A DNA stretch of 57,037 nucleotides from Cellulomonas aerilata. GTDB taxonomy: Bacteria > Actinomycetota > Actinomycetes > Actinomycetales > Cellulomonadaceae. Made by a program: the position numbers and the translations under genes. Shown in pieces: positions 32,897 through 40,407 of this stretch (the stretch's first letter is position 1; each line of letters starts with the position of its first letter). The DNA is taken from contig NZ_BJYY01000020.1 of assembly GCF_007991755.1 (NCBI RefSeq), forward strand, positions 1-57,037, in the 5' to 3' direction. A model generated the notes under the pieces. That model had not been told where the DNA came from. It did not search any database and saw only the letters and a program-made list of their open reading frames with translations.

Positions 32897-33889
32897 ATGG
32901 TGCAGGACGTGGCCGCTTCACCAGCGGCGGGGCGGCGCGGGGTCCGGCGCGGTGCTGTCGCGGCGAGCGCGATGCTGCTCGTCGGGGTGGTGCTGACCGG
33001 GTGCGGCACCGGTCTGACGAGCGCCCAGGGCGCCGCACCGTCGCCGGGCCCGACGGCGTCGCCGAGCGCGTCCGACCGCGCCACCCCGGCTCCACGACCG
33101 ACGCCCACGTCGACCCCGACGCCCCCGCCCACCTCGACCCCGACGCCCCCGCCCACCTCGACCCCGGCGCCCGCCCCGGAGCCGGCGCCGCCGGCGCCCG
33201 CACCGGCGCCGGCACCCGCGCCGGCACCCGCACCGGCGGAGCCGGCGCCGCCCGCTGCCGCACCGGAGCCCGCGCCCCCCGCAGAGCCCACGGGGCTGCG
33301 CCGGGGCGACGAGGGCGAGGCGGTGCTCGCGCTGCAGCAGCGCCTGATCGACCTGGGCTACTTCCTCACCGCGGCCGACGGCCGCTTCGGTGCCGGCACG
33401 GAGCAGGCCGTGTGGGCCCTGCAGAAGGCCGCGGGCCTTGGCCGGGACGGCGTCGTCGGGCCGGCGACGCTGGCCGCGCTCGACGCCGGCACCCTTCCCG
33501 CCCCGCGCACCACGAGCGGCCGGGCGATCGAGGTCGACCTCGACGCCCAGCTGCTGCTCGCCGTCGACGACGGCGTCGTGACCCGGGTCGTCAACGCGTC
33601 GTCCGGCAACGGCAAGCCGTACGAGGCGCTGGGCCGCACCCAGCGCGCCGTCACCCCGACCGGCGACTACAGCGTGGTCCGGCAGATCGACGGCATGCAC
33701 GAGTCCACCCTGGAGCTCGGCTCGATGTACCGGCCGAAGTACTTCCGCGGCGGGTGGGCCGTGCACGGCTCGAGCTCGATCCCGCCGTGGCCCGCGTCCC
33801 ACGGCTGCGTGCGGGTCTCGAACGCCGCCATGGACTGGATCTGGGACACCTGGGGCGCGCCGCTGGGCACGCCGGTGCACGTCTACTGA
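32897..33889 (+). CDS. L,D-transpeptidase lipoprotein with peptidoglycan-binding domain
   Basis: A 330-residue cell-wall enzyme. A lipoprotein signal ends in LTGC with Cys36. Then comes a long Pro/Ala/Thr spacer (about 48-133), a PG_binding_1 domain (about 136-195, RRGDEGEAVLALQQRLIDLGYF) and a YkuD catalytic domain (about 207-330). The catalytic Cys is Cys304 in SHGCVRV, with the upstream His in WAVHGSSSIPP. It probably makes 3-3 peptide cross-links or anchors molecules on the outer membrane face, with the spacer letting it span part of the wall. Monocistronic; the start ATG sits in CACCATGGTG with weak ribosome support. Confidence 0.92.
   Translation: MVQDVAASPAAGRRGVRRGAVAASAMLLVGVVLTGCGTGLTSAQGAAPSPGPTASPSASDRATPAPRPTPTSTPTPPPTSTPTPPPTSTPAPAPEPAPPAPAPAPAPAPAPAPAEPAPPAAAPEPAPPAEPTGLRRGDEGEAVLALQQRLIDLGYFLTAADGRFGAGTEQAVWALQKAAGLGRDGVVGPATLAALDAGTLPAPRTTSGRAIEVDLDAQLLLAVDDGVVTRVVNASSGNGKPYEALGRTQRAVTPTGDYSVVRQIDGMHESTLELGSMYRPKYFRGGWAVHGSSSIPPWPASHGCVRVSNAAMDWIWDTWGAPLGTPVHVY
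33107..33260. repeat. Pro-rich spacer repeats in the L,D-transpeptidase gene
   Basis: A CGACGCCCCCGCCCACCTC-type unit is repeated from about 33115, followed by a GCGCCGGCACCC-type (AP)n tract to about 33260. They encode the TPTPPPTS and APAPAPAP spacer between lipid anchor and wall-binding domain. Confidence 0.65.
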
Positions 33890-33979
33890 CCCCGGCCGTG
33901 GCCCGTCGCCCGCGCTGGTACGTCGGACCCGGTGCCGTCGGGCCTGGTCACGGCGGCCGCGCTGCGGTTGGGTGAACCC

Positions 33980-34765
33980 ATGGGCGAGGTCATCCTGTTC
34001 GGGGCGATCGCGTCCAGCGCGCTCGTGCTGGGTGCTCTGGTCGGCGGGTGGGCCACCCTGCCCAAGCGCGTGCTGGCGGGCATGCTCGCCTTCGCCGCCG
34101 GAGCCCTCATCACGGCGCTCGCCTTCGAGCTGTTCGAGGAGTCCGTGGACCGCGGCGGCATCGGCCGTGCCGCGCTCGGTCTGGCCGGTGGTGCCGTGGT
34201 GTTCACGCTGCTGAGCGCGCGTCTGGACGCGGCTGCCCGCGCGGGGTCGGGCACCACGTCCGGCGACGAGGGCAGCGACAAGCTGGACCTGGAGGCCGCG
34301 GCGCAGGAGCACGCGCCGTCGTCGGCGTCCACGCGCGGCGCCGCCGGGTTCGCCCTGCTCGCCGCCGTGACGCTCGACGGCGTGCCGGAGAACGTCGCCC
34401 TGGGGGTCTCGATCGGCGAGGGGACCGGGGGACTGGCGCTCCTGGCGGCCATCTTCGTGTCGAACTTCCCCGAGGCCCTCGTCGGGGCGGCGTCGATGCG
34501 TGCGCAGGGACGGTCCCGGCTCTCGGTGCTGGCCCTGTGGACCCTGTGCGGCGTCCTCCTCACGCTCGCCGTCGTCCTCGGTGCCGGGCCCCTGTCGCGC
34601 GCGTCGGGGGAGACGATCTCGCTGCCGCTCGCGTTCGCGGCCGGTGCGGTGCTCGCCTCGCTCGCCGACACGCTGATGCCCGAGGCCTACGAGGACGGGG
34701 GGCCGACCGTCGCGCTCTCGACCACGGCCGGCTTCCTGCTGTCCTTCGTGCTGTCCCTCACCTGA
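33980..34765 (+). CDS. ZIP family metal transporter
   Basis: A 261-residue membrane protein with about eight helices. The diagnostic ZIP motifs are TLDGVPENVALGVS and IFVSNFPEALVG, which hold the His-poor, Glu/Asn-rich metal path of bacterial ZIP proteins. Residues about 88-115 form the variable cytoplasmic loop. GGGTG lies ahead of the chosen ATG; a GTG at 33932 in the same frame lacks support. It should move Zn2+ or another divalent metal inward. There is no metal regulator adjacent, so control is unknown. Confidence 0.82.
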   Translation: MGEVILFGAIASSALVLGALVGGWATLPKRVLAGMLAFAAGALITALAFELFEESVDRGGIGRAALGLAGGAVVFTLLSARLDAAARAGSGTTSGDEGSDKLDLEAAAQEHAPSSASTRGAAGFALLAAVTLDGVPENVALGVSIGEGTGGLALLAAIFVSNFPEALVGAASMRAQGRSRLSVLALWTLCGVLLTLAVVLGAGPLSRASGETISLPLAFAAGAVLASLADTLMPEAYEDGGPTVALSTTAGFLLSFVLSLT

Positions 34766-34844
34766 GCAGCCCCGCGTCGGGGCAGGATGGGGGCTGCCCC
34801 CGCCGGCCGACGGCGGTCACGGCGTCGACGTCCGAGGAGGACTC

Positions 34845-35939
34845 GTGACCAACCTCGACACCCGGCCCGACGCGCTGCTGTGCGACGACCGGGAGACCGC
34901 CGCCGCGGGCGTGCAGGTCCTGACCCCGCGCGACGTGCCGCTGGGGGGCATCCGCGCGATGTCCGTGCGCCGGACCCTGCCGCAGCGGGCGCGGTCGTTC
35001 GTCGGCGCCTGGTGCTTCCTCGACCACTACGGGCCCGACGACGTGACCGCGACGGGCGGCATGCAGGTCCCGCCGCACCCGCACACCGGGCTGCAGACCG
35101 TCAGCTGGCTGTTCTCCGGCGAGGTGGAGCACCGCGACAGCCTCGGGACGCACGCCTTCGTGCGGCCGGGGGAGCTCAACCTCATGACCGCCGGGCACGG
35201 GATCAGCCACTCCGAGGACTCCACCGCGCAGACCCGGGTGCTGCACGGGGTCCAGCTGTGGACGGTGCTGCCCGAGCGGCACCGCGACACCCGTCCGGCG
35301 TTCGACCACTACGCCCCGCCGGTCGTGCTGCTCGACGACGGTGCGGTCCGGGTCTTCCTGGGCACGCTGCAGGGGTCGACGTCCCCCGTGCCGACGTTCT
35401 CGCCGCTCGTCGGCGCCGAGGTCGTGCTGGGCGGCGGCTGCGAGCACACGTTCGCGGTCGACCCGACGTTCGAGCACGCGGTGCTGGTCGACACGGGCAC
35501 CGCGGAGGTCGAGGGGGTGCGCGGGGAGCGCGACGAGCTGCTGTACGTCCCGCCGGGCACGTCGACGCTCGCCGTGCGGGCGCTCGGCGACGCCGACCTG
35601 CGGGTCGTCCTCATCGGCGGTGAGCCGCTGGGGGAGAGCATCGTCATGTGGTGGAACTTCATCGGCCGCTCCCACGACGAGGTCGTGGCCGCCCGGGACC
35701 GGTGGCAGCAGGAGATCGGCGCGGACGACGCCGAGATCGCCGTGGCCGGCGACCCGGCCGCCGGTGACCCACGTCGGGCCGACCTCGGCGCGGCGGACGG
35801 CGTGCCGCCCGACGCCGTCCCGGACGGCCCGATGGGGCGGCCCCGGCCGGGCTCGAGGTTCGGGACCGTCACCGGGCACGCGCACCCTCCGCTGCCGGCA
35901 CCCCCGATGCCGCTGCAGCGCCTGAAGCCGCGCAGCTGA
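34845..35939 (+). CDS. Pirin family protein
   Basis: A 364-residue cupin-fold pirin. The N-terminal cupin metal site is complete: His78 and His80 in PPHPHTGLQTVSW, His122 and Glu124 in TAGHGISHSEDS. The C-terminal cupin (about 200-275) lacks these residues, as usual. Some pirins have quercetin dioxygenase activity; most have no known role. A 70-residue Pro/Asp-rich C-terminal extension is longer than in most relatives. The GTG has GAGGAGGAC directly upstream. It runs with the haem oxygenase gene 57 bases downstream and may share a transcript. Confidence 0.92.
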   Translation: MTNLDTRPDALLCDDRETAAAGVQVLTPRDVPLGGIRAMSVRRTLPQRARSFVGAWCFLDHYGPDDVTATGGMQVPPHPHTGLQTVSWLFSGEVEHRDSLGTHAFVRPGELNLMTAGHGISHSEDSTAQTRVLHGVQLWTVLPERHRDTRPAFDHYAPPVVLLDDGAVRVFLGTLQGSTSPVPTFSPLVGAEVVLGGGCEHTFAVDPTFEHAVLVDTGTAEVEGVRGERDELLYVPPGTSTLAVRALGDADLRVVLIGGEPLGESIVMWWNFIGRSHDEVVAARDRWQQEIGADDAEIAVAGDPAAGDPRRADLGAADGVPPDAVPDGPMGRPRPGSRFGTVTGHAHPPLPAPPMPLQRLKPRS

Positions 35940-35996
35940 GGGCGCGCGCCACCCCGTCAGCCCGGCTGGTCGTCCGGACGTGGCATCCTCAGCCCC

Positions 35997-36668
35997 GTGG
36001 ACACGCCCCTCGCCGCCGCGCTCCGGACCGCCACCCGGACGGAGCACGAGCAGGCCGAGCACATGCCCTTCGTCGGCGAGCTGATGGCCGGCCGTCTTCC
36101 CCTCGCGGCCTACGTCGACCTGCTGTCCCAGCACCACGCGATCTACCACGCCCTGGAGGCCGCCGAGCCGTTCGTGCGAGCCGACTGCGCCGGAGCGAGC
36201 GTCGTGGTCGACGGACTGGCCCGGTCGGGGTCGATCGAGAGCGACCTGGCCGTGCTGTGCGGTCCGACGTGGCGTGACGGGCTGCGGGTGCTGCCGGCGA
36301 CCCGGCGCTACGTCGACCGCCTGCGCGCCACAGCCCAGACGTGGGTCGGGGGGTACGTCGCCCATGCGTACACGCGCTACCTGGGGGACCTGTCCGGCGG
36401 GCAGGCGATCCGGACGGTCCTGCGCCGCACGATGGCGGTGCCCGACGACGCGCTGGCGTTCTACACCTTCGCGTCGATCCCCAAGCCGAAGCTCTTCAAG
36501 GACGCCTACCGCGCCCGGCTCGACGCGCTGCCGTTCGGCGTCGACGAGCGGGCGCGGGTGATCGACGAGGCCCGGGTGGCGTTCCGCCTCAACGCCGACG
36601 TCTTCGCCGACCTCGGCGCCGTCCACCTGCCCGCCGTGCGCCGGGAGCCGGCGACCGACGTCGCCTGA
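35997..36668 (+). CDS. Haem oxygenase, biliverdin-producing
   Basis: A 223-residue HmuO-type haem oxygenase that opens haem to biliverdin, CO and iron. His17 in RTEHEQAEH is the proximal haem ligand, and the distal-helix glycine motif GDLSGGQ (about 129-135) is intact. Start is GTG. It is convergent with the bacteriophytochrome gene next door, whose chromophore is biliverdin. Supply of chromophore is thus the likely main role, with iron recovery as the alternative; no haem-uptake genes are in the window. A GAGCCCC repeat follows the stop. Confidence 0.93.
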   Translation: MDTPLAAALRTATRTEHEQAEHMPFVGELMAGRLPLAAYVDLLSQHHAIYHALEAAEPFVRADCAGASVVVDGLARSGSIESDLAVLCGPTWRDGLRVLPATRRYVDRLRATAQTWVGGYVAHAYTRYLGDLSGGQAIRTVLRRTMAVPDDALAFYTFASIPKPKLFKDAYRARLDALPFGVDERARVIDEARVAFRLNADVFADLGAVHLPAVRREPATDVA

Positions 36669-36720
36669 GCCCCGAGCCCCGAGCCCCGAGCCCCGAGCCC
36701 CGAGCCCCGAGCCCCGAGCC
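36667..36720. repeat. 7-bp tandem repeat between haem oxygenase and phytochrome genes
   Basis: GAGCCCC repeats 7.7 times without error, starting within the haem oxygenase stop codon and ending 36 bases from the convergent phytochrome stop. Its perfection implies recent expansion. It ends in GGGG, which could pair with the repeat's CCCC in RNA. Confidence 0.95.
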
Positions 36721-36755
36721 GGGGCGCGGGATGCGCCCTCGCCCGTCCCCGGCCC

Positions 36756-38972
36756 TCAGAACCGCGACAGCGCCAGCACGGTCACGTCGTCGCGGGTCTG
36801 CGGCGCACCGGCGAGCAGCCGCTCGCAGAGCCCGTCGGGGTCGCGGCCGCCGGCCGCCGCCCGGTCGCGCAGCTGCTCCAGGCTGCGCAGCAGGTGCACC
36901 CCGCGCTCCTCGACCAGGCCGTCGGAGTAGAGGACCAGCGCGTCGCCCCGCGCCAGCTCGACCGTCACCTCGGCGTAGTCCCGGGCGACGTCGACGCCCA
37001 GTGCCGGGCCCGTGGCCTCGTGCAGCAGGCGGCCGCCCTCGGCCCCGAGGTGCAGGATCGGCAGGTGGCCCGCGCTGGTGATGCGGGCGCTGCCGGTCTG
37101 CGGGTCGAGCTCCGCGGCGACCACGGTCGCCAGCTTGCCCGGCAGCAGGGCGCCGATGAGGGTCCCGAGCCGGCGCAGCGCCGTGGACGCGCTGCCCTCG
37201 TTGACCAGGTAGGCGCGCAGCGCGTGACGCATCTGGGCGGTGATCGCCGCGACGCCCATCCCGTGGCCGGCGACGTCGCCCACCATGAGCACCACCCGGC
37301 CGTCGGGCAGCACGGTGACGTCGTACCAGTCGCCGCCGATGATGTCGTTGCCGCTGGGCACGTAGCGGGACGCCAGGGAGAACCCGGCCGGGATGACCGG
37401 GCGCTCGGTCAGCACGATCTGCTGAAGCGCGGCCGCGATGCGGCTGTCCTCCGCGGACCGGCGGGCCAGCAGCTCGTCGACGTCCTGCCCGAGCCGCTGG
37501 GCCGCCGCCGTCTCCGCCGGCGCCCACGGGTCGGACCGCCCGCGGACCTGCTCCACCCAGGCGGAGAACGAGGCGCGGGGCGTGAGGCGCAGCCCGTCGT
37601 CGGTCCGCTGGACCGCCTTGCGCGGGTCCCCGGCCCACTGCACCTCACGGAGCACCTCGGGGCGGAACCACATGAGGAAGTCGCTGCGCTCGCCGGACGT
37701 CAGGGGCACGCCCAGCACGCCGCTGGCGGTGCCGGCGATGCGCGCGGTCAGCTCGGTGGCGGCGAGGTCCCGACCGAGGGCGTCGGTGACGACCAGGGTC
37801 CGGCCACTGCTCCACAGGACGCCGGCGAGCGCCTCGACGTCCTGCACGGACGGCGTCTCGCCGAGCAGGCGCAGCTCGTTGTGGACGCGGATCGCGACGC
37901 CGGACGCGCCCTCGATCAGGTCCAGCGCCCCGCCGTCCCCGGCGAGCGAGTCCAGCGGGTTGCGGATGTTGCCGGCCAGGGACCGGGTCAGATCGGCGGC
38001 GGTCGCGCTGATCGCCAGCGCGTCGACGTACCGGCCCTCGTCCTCCTTGCCCTGGATGAGCAGCGACGCGGTGCGCCCGAGGAACTCCGCGACGTTGCGG
38101 GTCGAGGGGCTCGGGTAGTGCGGGCCGGCGTAGTGGTGGCACGCGACCAGCCCCCACAGCCGCCCGTGGGACAGCAGGGACACCGACATCGACGCCCGCA
38201 CGCCCATGTTGGCCAGGTACTGCAGGTGGACGGGGGAGACGCTGCGCAGCGCCGCCCCGGACAGGTCCAGCGGCAGGCCGGTGCGCGGGTTCAGGCCCGG
38301 CATCAGCGGGCTCGGGGTGTAGCCGGCATCGGGGATCGACCGCAACCACTGCGACGTGTACAGCGCGCGCGCCTGGGCCGGGATGTCGGACGCCGGGAAG
38401 TGCAGCCCGAGGAACGGCTCGAGGTCCTCGCGTGCCTCCTCGGCGACGACCTCGCCGTTCCAGTCGTCGTCGAACCGGTAGACCATCACACGGTCGAACC
38501 CGGTCACCCGGCGCATCTCCGCGGCGAGCATGCGGGTCAGCTCGCCGTGGCTCGTCGCACCCTGCAGCGCGCGCAGCGCCAGCCGCGTGCGCGGGGCGGT
38601 CTCGGGCGCCGACCCGACCGGGGGCTCCAGCTCGACGACGAGCATCCCGTCGCTGCGGTGGGCCAGCAGGTCGACGGCGCGGCGGGTCCCGTCGGGCAGC
38701 GGCACGTCGATGCGCCGCGGCTCGGCGCTCTCCTCCCCGGCCGCCAGGGACGGCACGCCGTCGGGCCCGAGCACGTCCTGCAGACGGCGCCCGCGCAGGC
38801 TCGCCGCGTCCTGCCCGAGGTGCTCGGCGGCGTTCGCGGACGCCATCACCACGGTGTGGTCGCTCTCGTCCACGGCGAGCAGCACGCCGTGCGCCTGGAC
38901 GGACCCCGGGATGCGGATCGGCTCGTCCGCGCAGTCGATCTCGGGGAGAGCAGGCTCGGTCACGCTGGTCAT
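36756..38972 (-). CDS. Bacteriophytochrome photoreceptor fused to PP2C/SpoIIE-type phosphatase
   Basis: A 738-residue light sensor. Order: PAS (about 10-115), GAF (about 130-310), PHY (about 320-510), PP2C-like phosphatase (about 520-738). Biliverdin would attach at Cys14 in IDCADEPIRIPGSVQAHG, the typical bacteriophytochrome position. PASDIP in the GAF domain and the PHY tongue are present. The output domain has GGDWYDV near 545, VGDVAGHGMGVA and the metal-binding DGL and DD motifs, as in RsbU/SpoIIE phosphatases that act on anti-sigma-factor antagonists. It should couple red/far-red light to a stress-sigma or similar switch. AGGA precedes the ATG. No RsbV/RsbW-type gene is in the window. 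Confidence 0.93.
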   Translation of the reverse strand: MTSVTEPALPEIDCADEPIRIPGSVQAHGVLLAVDESDHTVVMASANAAEHLGQDAASLRGRRLQDVLGPDGVPSLAAGEESAEPRRIDVPLPDGTRRAVDLLAHRSDGMLVVELEPPVGSAPETAPRTRLALRALQGATSHGELTRMLAAEMRRVTGFDRVMVYRFDDDWNGEVVAEEAREDLEPFLGLHFPASDIPAQARALYTSQWLRSIPDAGYTPSPLMPGLNPRTGLPLDLSGAALRSVSPVHLQYLANMGVRASMSVSLLSHGRLWGLVACHHYAGPHYPSPSTRNVAEFLGRTASLLIQGKEDEGRYVDALAISATAADLTRSLAGNIRNPLDSLAGDGGALDLIEGASGVAIRVHNELRLLGETPSVQDVEALAGVLWSSGRTLVVTDALGRDLAATELTARIAGTASGVLGVPLTSGERSDFLMWFRPEVLREVQWAGDPRKAVQRTDDGLRLTPRASFSAWVEQVRGRSDPWAPAETAAAQRLGQDVDELLARRSAEDSRIAAALQQIVLTERPVIPAGFSLASRYVPSGNDIIGGDWYDVTVLPDGRVVLMVGDVAGHGMGVAAITAQMRHALRAYLVNEGSASTALRRLGTLIGALLPGKLATVVAAELDPQTGSARITSAGHLPILHLGAEGGRLLHEATGPALGVDVARDYAEVTVELARGDALVLYSDGLVEERGVHLLRSLEQLRDRAAAGGRDPDGLCERLLAGAPQTRDDVTVLALSRF

Positions 38973-39074
38973 CGCGGTGTCCTCACGCCAGGCAGGTGCG
39001 CGCGGACGTGTGCCTCGCGAACGCTCGATCGCCGCCCACCCTAGTCGGCCGGCACACCTCCTGCTGCCGACGCC

Positions 39075-39111
39075 GTACATCGTTGTAGGACGCTGTACAT
39101 CGTTGTAGAGT
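39075..39111 (+). promoter_or_regulatory. Promoter with two overlapping LacI-type operators for the arabinofuranosidase unit
   Basis: GTACATCGTTGTAG occurs twice, at 39075-39088 and 39095-39108, exactly 20 bp apart. Each contains the near-palindrome TACATCGTTGTA with a central CG, typical of LacI-family sites. TTGTAG (39083-39088) and TAGAGT (39106-39111) are spaced by 17 bases and fit -35 and -10 boxes, so each operator covers one promoter element. The LacI gene 170 bases downstream is the natural ligand. Confidence 0.75.
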
Positions 39112-39174
39112 TCGCCGGGCCGGGGCAGCGCACGTCGCCCGGGCAGCCACCGACCGCCTCGACCGGGCACCGCT

Positions 39175-39259
39175 GCCGTGACCGACGGCCCACAGCCGTG
39201 ACCACCCGCCGCCCGTTGCCGTGACCACCCGCCCGCAGCCGTGACCACCCGCCGCCCGC
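39175..39259. repeat. Tandem GCCGTGACC leader repeats
   Basis: Four units of 20-23 bp beginning GCCGTGACC (39175, 39195, 39218, 39238) fill the leader between promoter and LacI start. Unit length varies, so this is not an in-frame coding repeat. Confidence 0.7.
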
Positions 39260-39278
39260 GCCGATCCGAGGGACGTCC

Positions 39279-40403
39279 ATGCCGGTGACCATGCACGACG
39301 TCGCCCGGCGCGCGGGCGTGTCGGTCAAGACCGTCTCCAACGTCGTCAACGGCTACGCGCACCTGCGGCCGGCGACGAAGGAGCGGGTCGAGGCGGCGAT
39401 CGCCGAGCTCGGCTACCAGGTCAACGTCGCCGCACGGAACCTGCGCCAGGGGCGCACCGGGATGATCGGGCTGGCCGTCCCCGAGCTGAGCCAGCCGTAC
39501 TTCGCCCAGCTCGCCGACCTGGTCATCCAGGCGGGGGAGGACCTCGGCGTCACCGTGCTTATCGAGCAGACCGGGGCCCAGCGGGACCGCGAGCTCGAGG
39601 TCCTGCACGGTGCCCGGCGCCGGATGCGGGACGGGCTGATCCTCTCCCCGCTCGCCCTCGGCGAGGAGGACCGCGCCGCGCTGTCGGTGGACTACCCCCT
39701 CGTCCTGCTCGGCGAGCGGATCTTCCACGGCCCCACCGACCACGTGACCATGGCCAACGAGGACGGCGGGTACGCCGCCACCCGGCACCTGCTGGACCTG
39801 GGACGACGCCGTATCGCCATCCTCGGCGCGCACCCCGGGGCACCGACGGGCTCCGCCTCGCTGCGCATCGCCGGCTACCGGCGGGCCCTGGACGAGGCCG
39901 GCCTCGCGCTGGACCCGGCGCTGGTCGTCCCGGGCGACCGGTGGCAGCGCGCGACCGGCGCCGAGGCGATGAGCCGCCTGCTGGACAGCGGCACCGCCGT
40001 CGACGCTATCTTCGGGCTCAACGACGCGATGGCGCTCGGCGCTCTGCGCGTGCTGTCCGCGCGCGGCCTGGCCGTGCCGGACGACGTCGCGGTCGTCGGC
40101 TTCGACGACCTGGACGACGCGCGCTACTCGACCCCGTCGCTCACGAGCGTCGACCCCGGACGGCACGACATCGCCCGCACCGCGGTCCGCCTCCTCGTCG
40201 AGCGCATCGCCGACCCGGCCCGCGCCGCCCGCCCGGCGGTCGAGCACGTCGCGCCGTTCCGGGTGGTCGAGCGCGAGTCCACCCTCGGGCCGCAGGTGCC
40301 CACCCCGCAGCCCACCCCGCCGTCACCCACCCCGCCGTCACCCACCCCGCCGTCACCCACCCCGCCGTCACCCACCCCGCCCAGCAGCGCCCAGGAGGCC
40401 TAG
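39279..40403 (+). CDS. LacI family regulator of the arabinofuranosidase unit
   Basis: A 374-residue LacI/GalR regulator. The helix-turn-helix is at residues 4-28 (TMHDVARRAGVSVKTVSNVV), then a hinge and sugar-binding domain to about 340. It differs from family norms by a C-terminal tail of five PTPPS-type repeats encoded by a 15-bp tandem repeat. It is followed after four bases by the GH51 gene, so both share the promoter at 39083-39111 and the regulator should repress itself and the enzyme. Inducer probably an arabino-oligosaccharide (inference). The ATG follows GAGGGAC. Confidence 0.92.
   Translation: MPVTMHDVARRAGVSVKTVSNVVNGYAHLRPATKERVEAAIAELGYQVNVAARNLRQGRTGMIGLAVPELSQPYFAQLADLVIQAGEDLGVTVLIEQTGAQRDRELEVLHGARRRMRDGLILSPLALGEEDRAALSVDYPLVLLGERIFHGPTDHVTMANEDGGYAATRHLLDLGRRRIAILGAHPGAPTGSASLRIAGYRRALDEAGLALDPALVVPGDRWQRATGAEAMSRLLDSGTAVDAIFGLNDAMALGALRVLSARGLAVPDDVAVVGFDDLDDARYSTPSLTSVDPGRHDIARTAVRLLVERIADPARAARPAVEHVAPFRVVERESTLGPQVPTPQPTPPSPTPPSPTPPSPTPPSPTPPSSAQEA
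40299..40380. repeat. 15-bp tandem repeat at the 3' end of the LacI gene
   Basis: CCCACCCCGCCGTCA repeats almost perfectly from 40311 to 40380 with a diverged copy before. It encodes the PTPPS tail of the regulator and ends 27 bases before the GH51 start, so copy number also changes the spacing to the ribosome site. Near identity suggests recent slippage. Confidence 0.92.
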
Positions 40404-40407
40404 TCCC

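Larger units (their letters stand above)
38973..39278. other. Divergent regulatory region between phytochrome and LacI genes
   Basis: The 306-base gap holds the paired LacI operators with a matching promoter (39075-39111) and the GCCGTGACC repeat tract (39175-39259), described separately. No gene or tRNA was found. The first 70 bases next to the phytochrome gene show no clear promoter boxes. Confidence 0.6.

Noticed and set aside
36756-40247. A 1163-codon frame joining phytochrome to upstream sequence
   Set aside because: The extra 425 codons are antisense to the LacI gene and its promoter; the PAS domain starts normally at the ATG at 38972.
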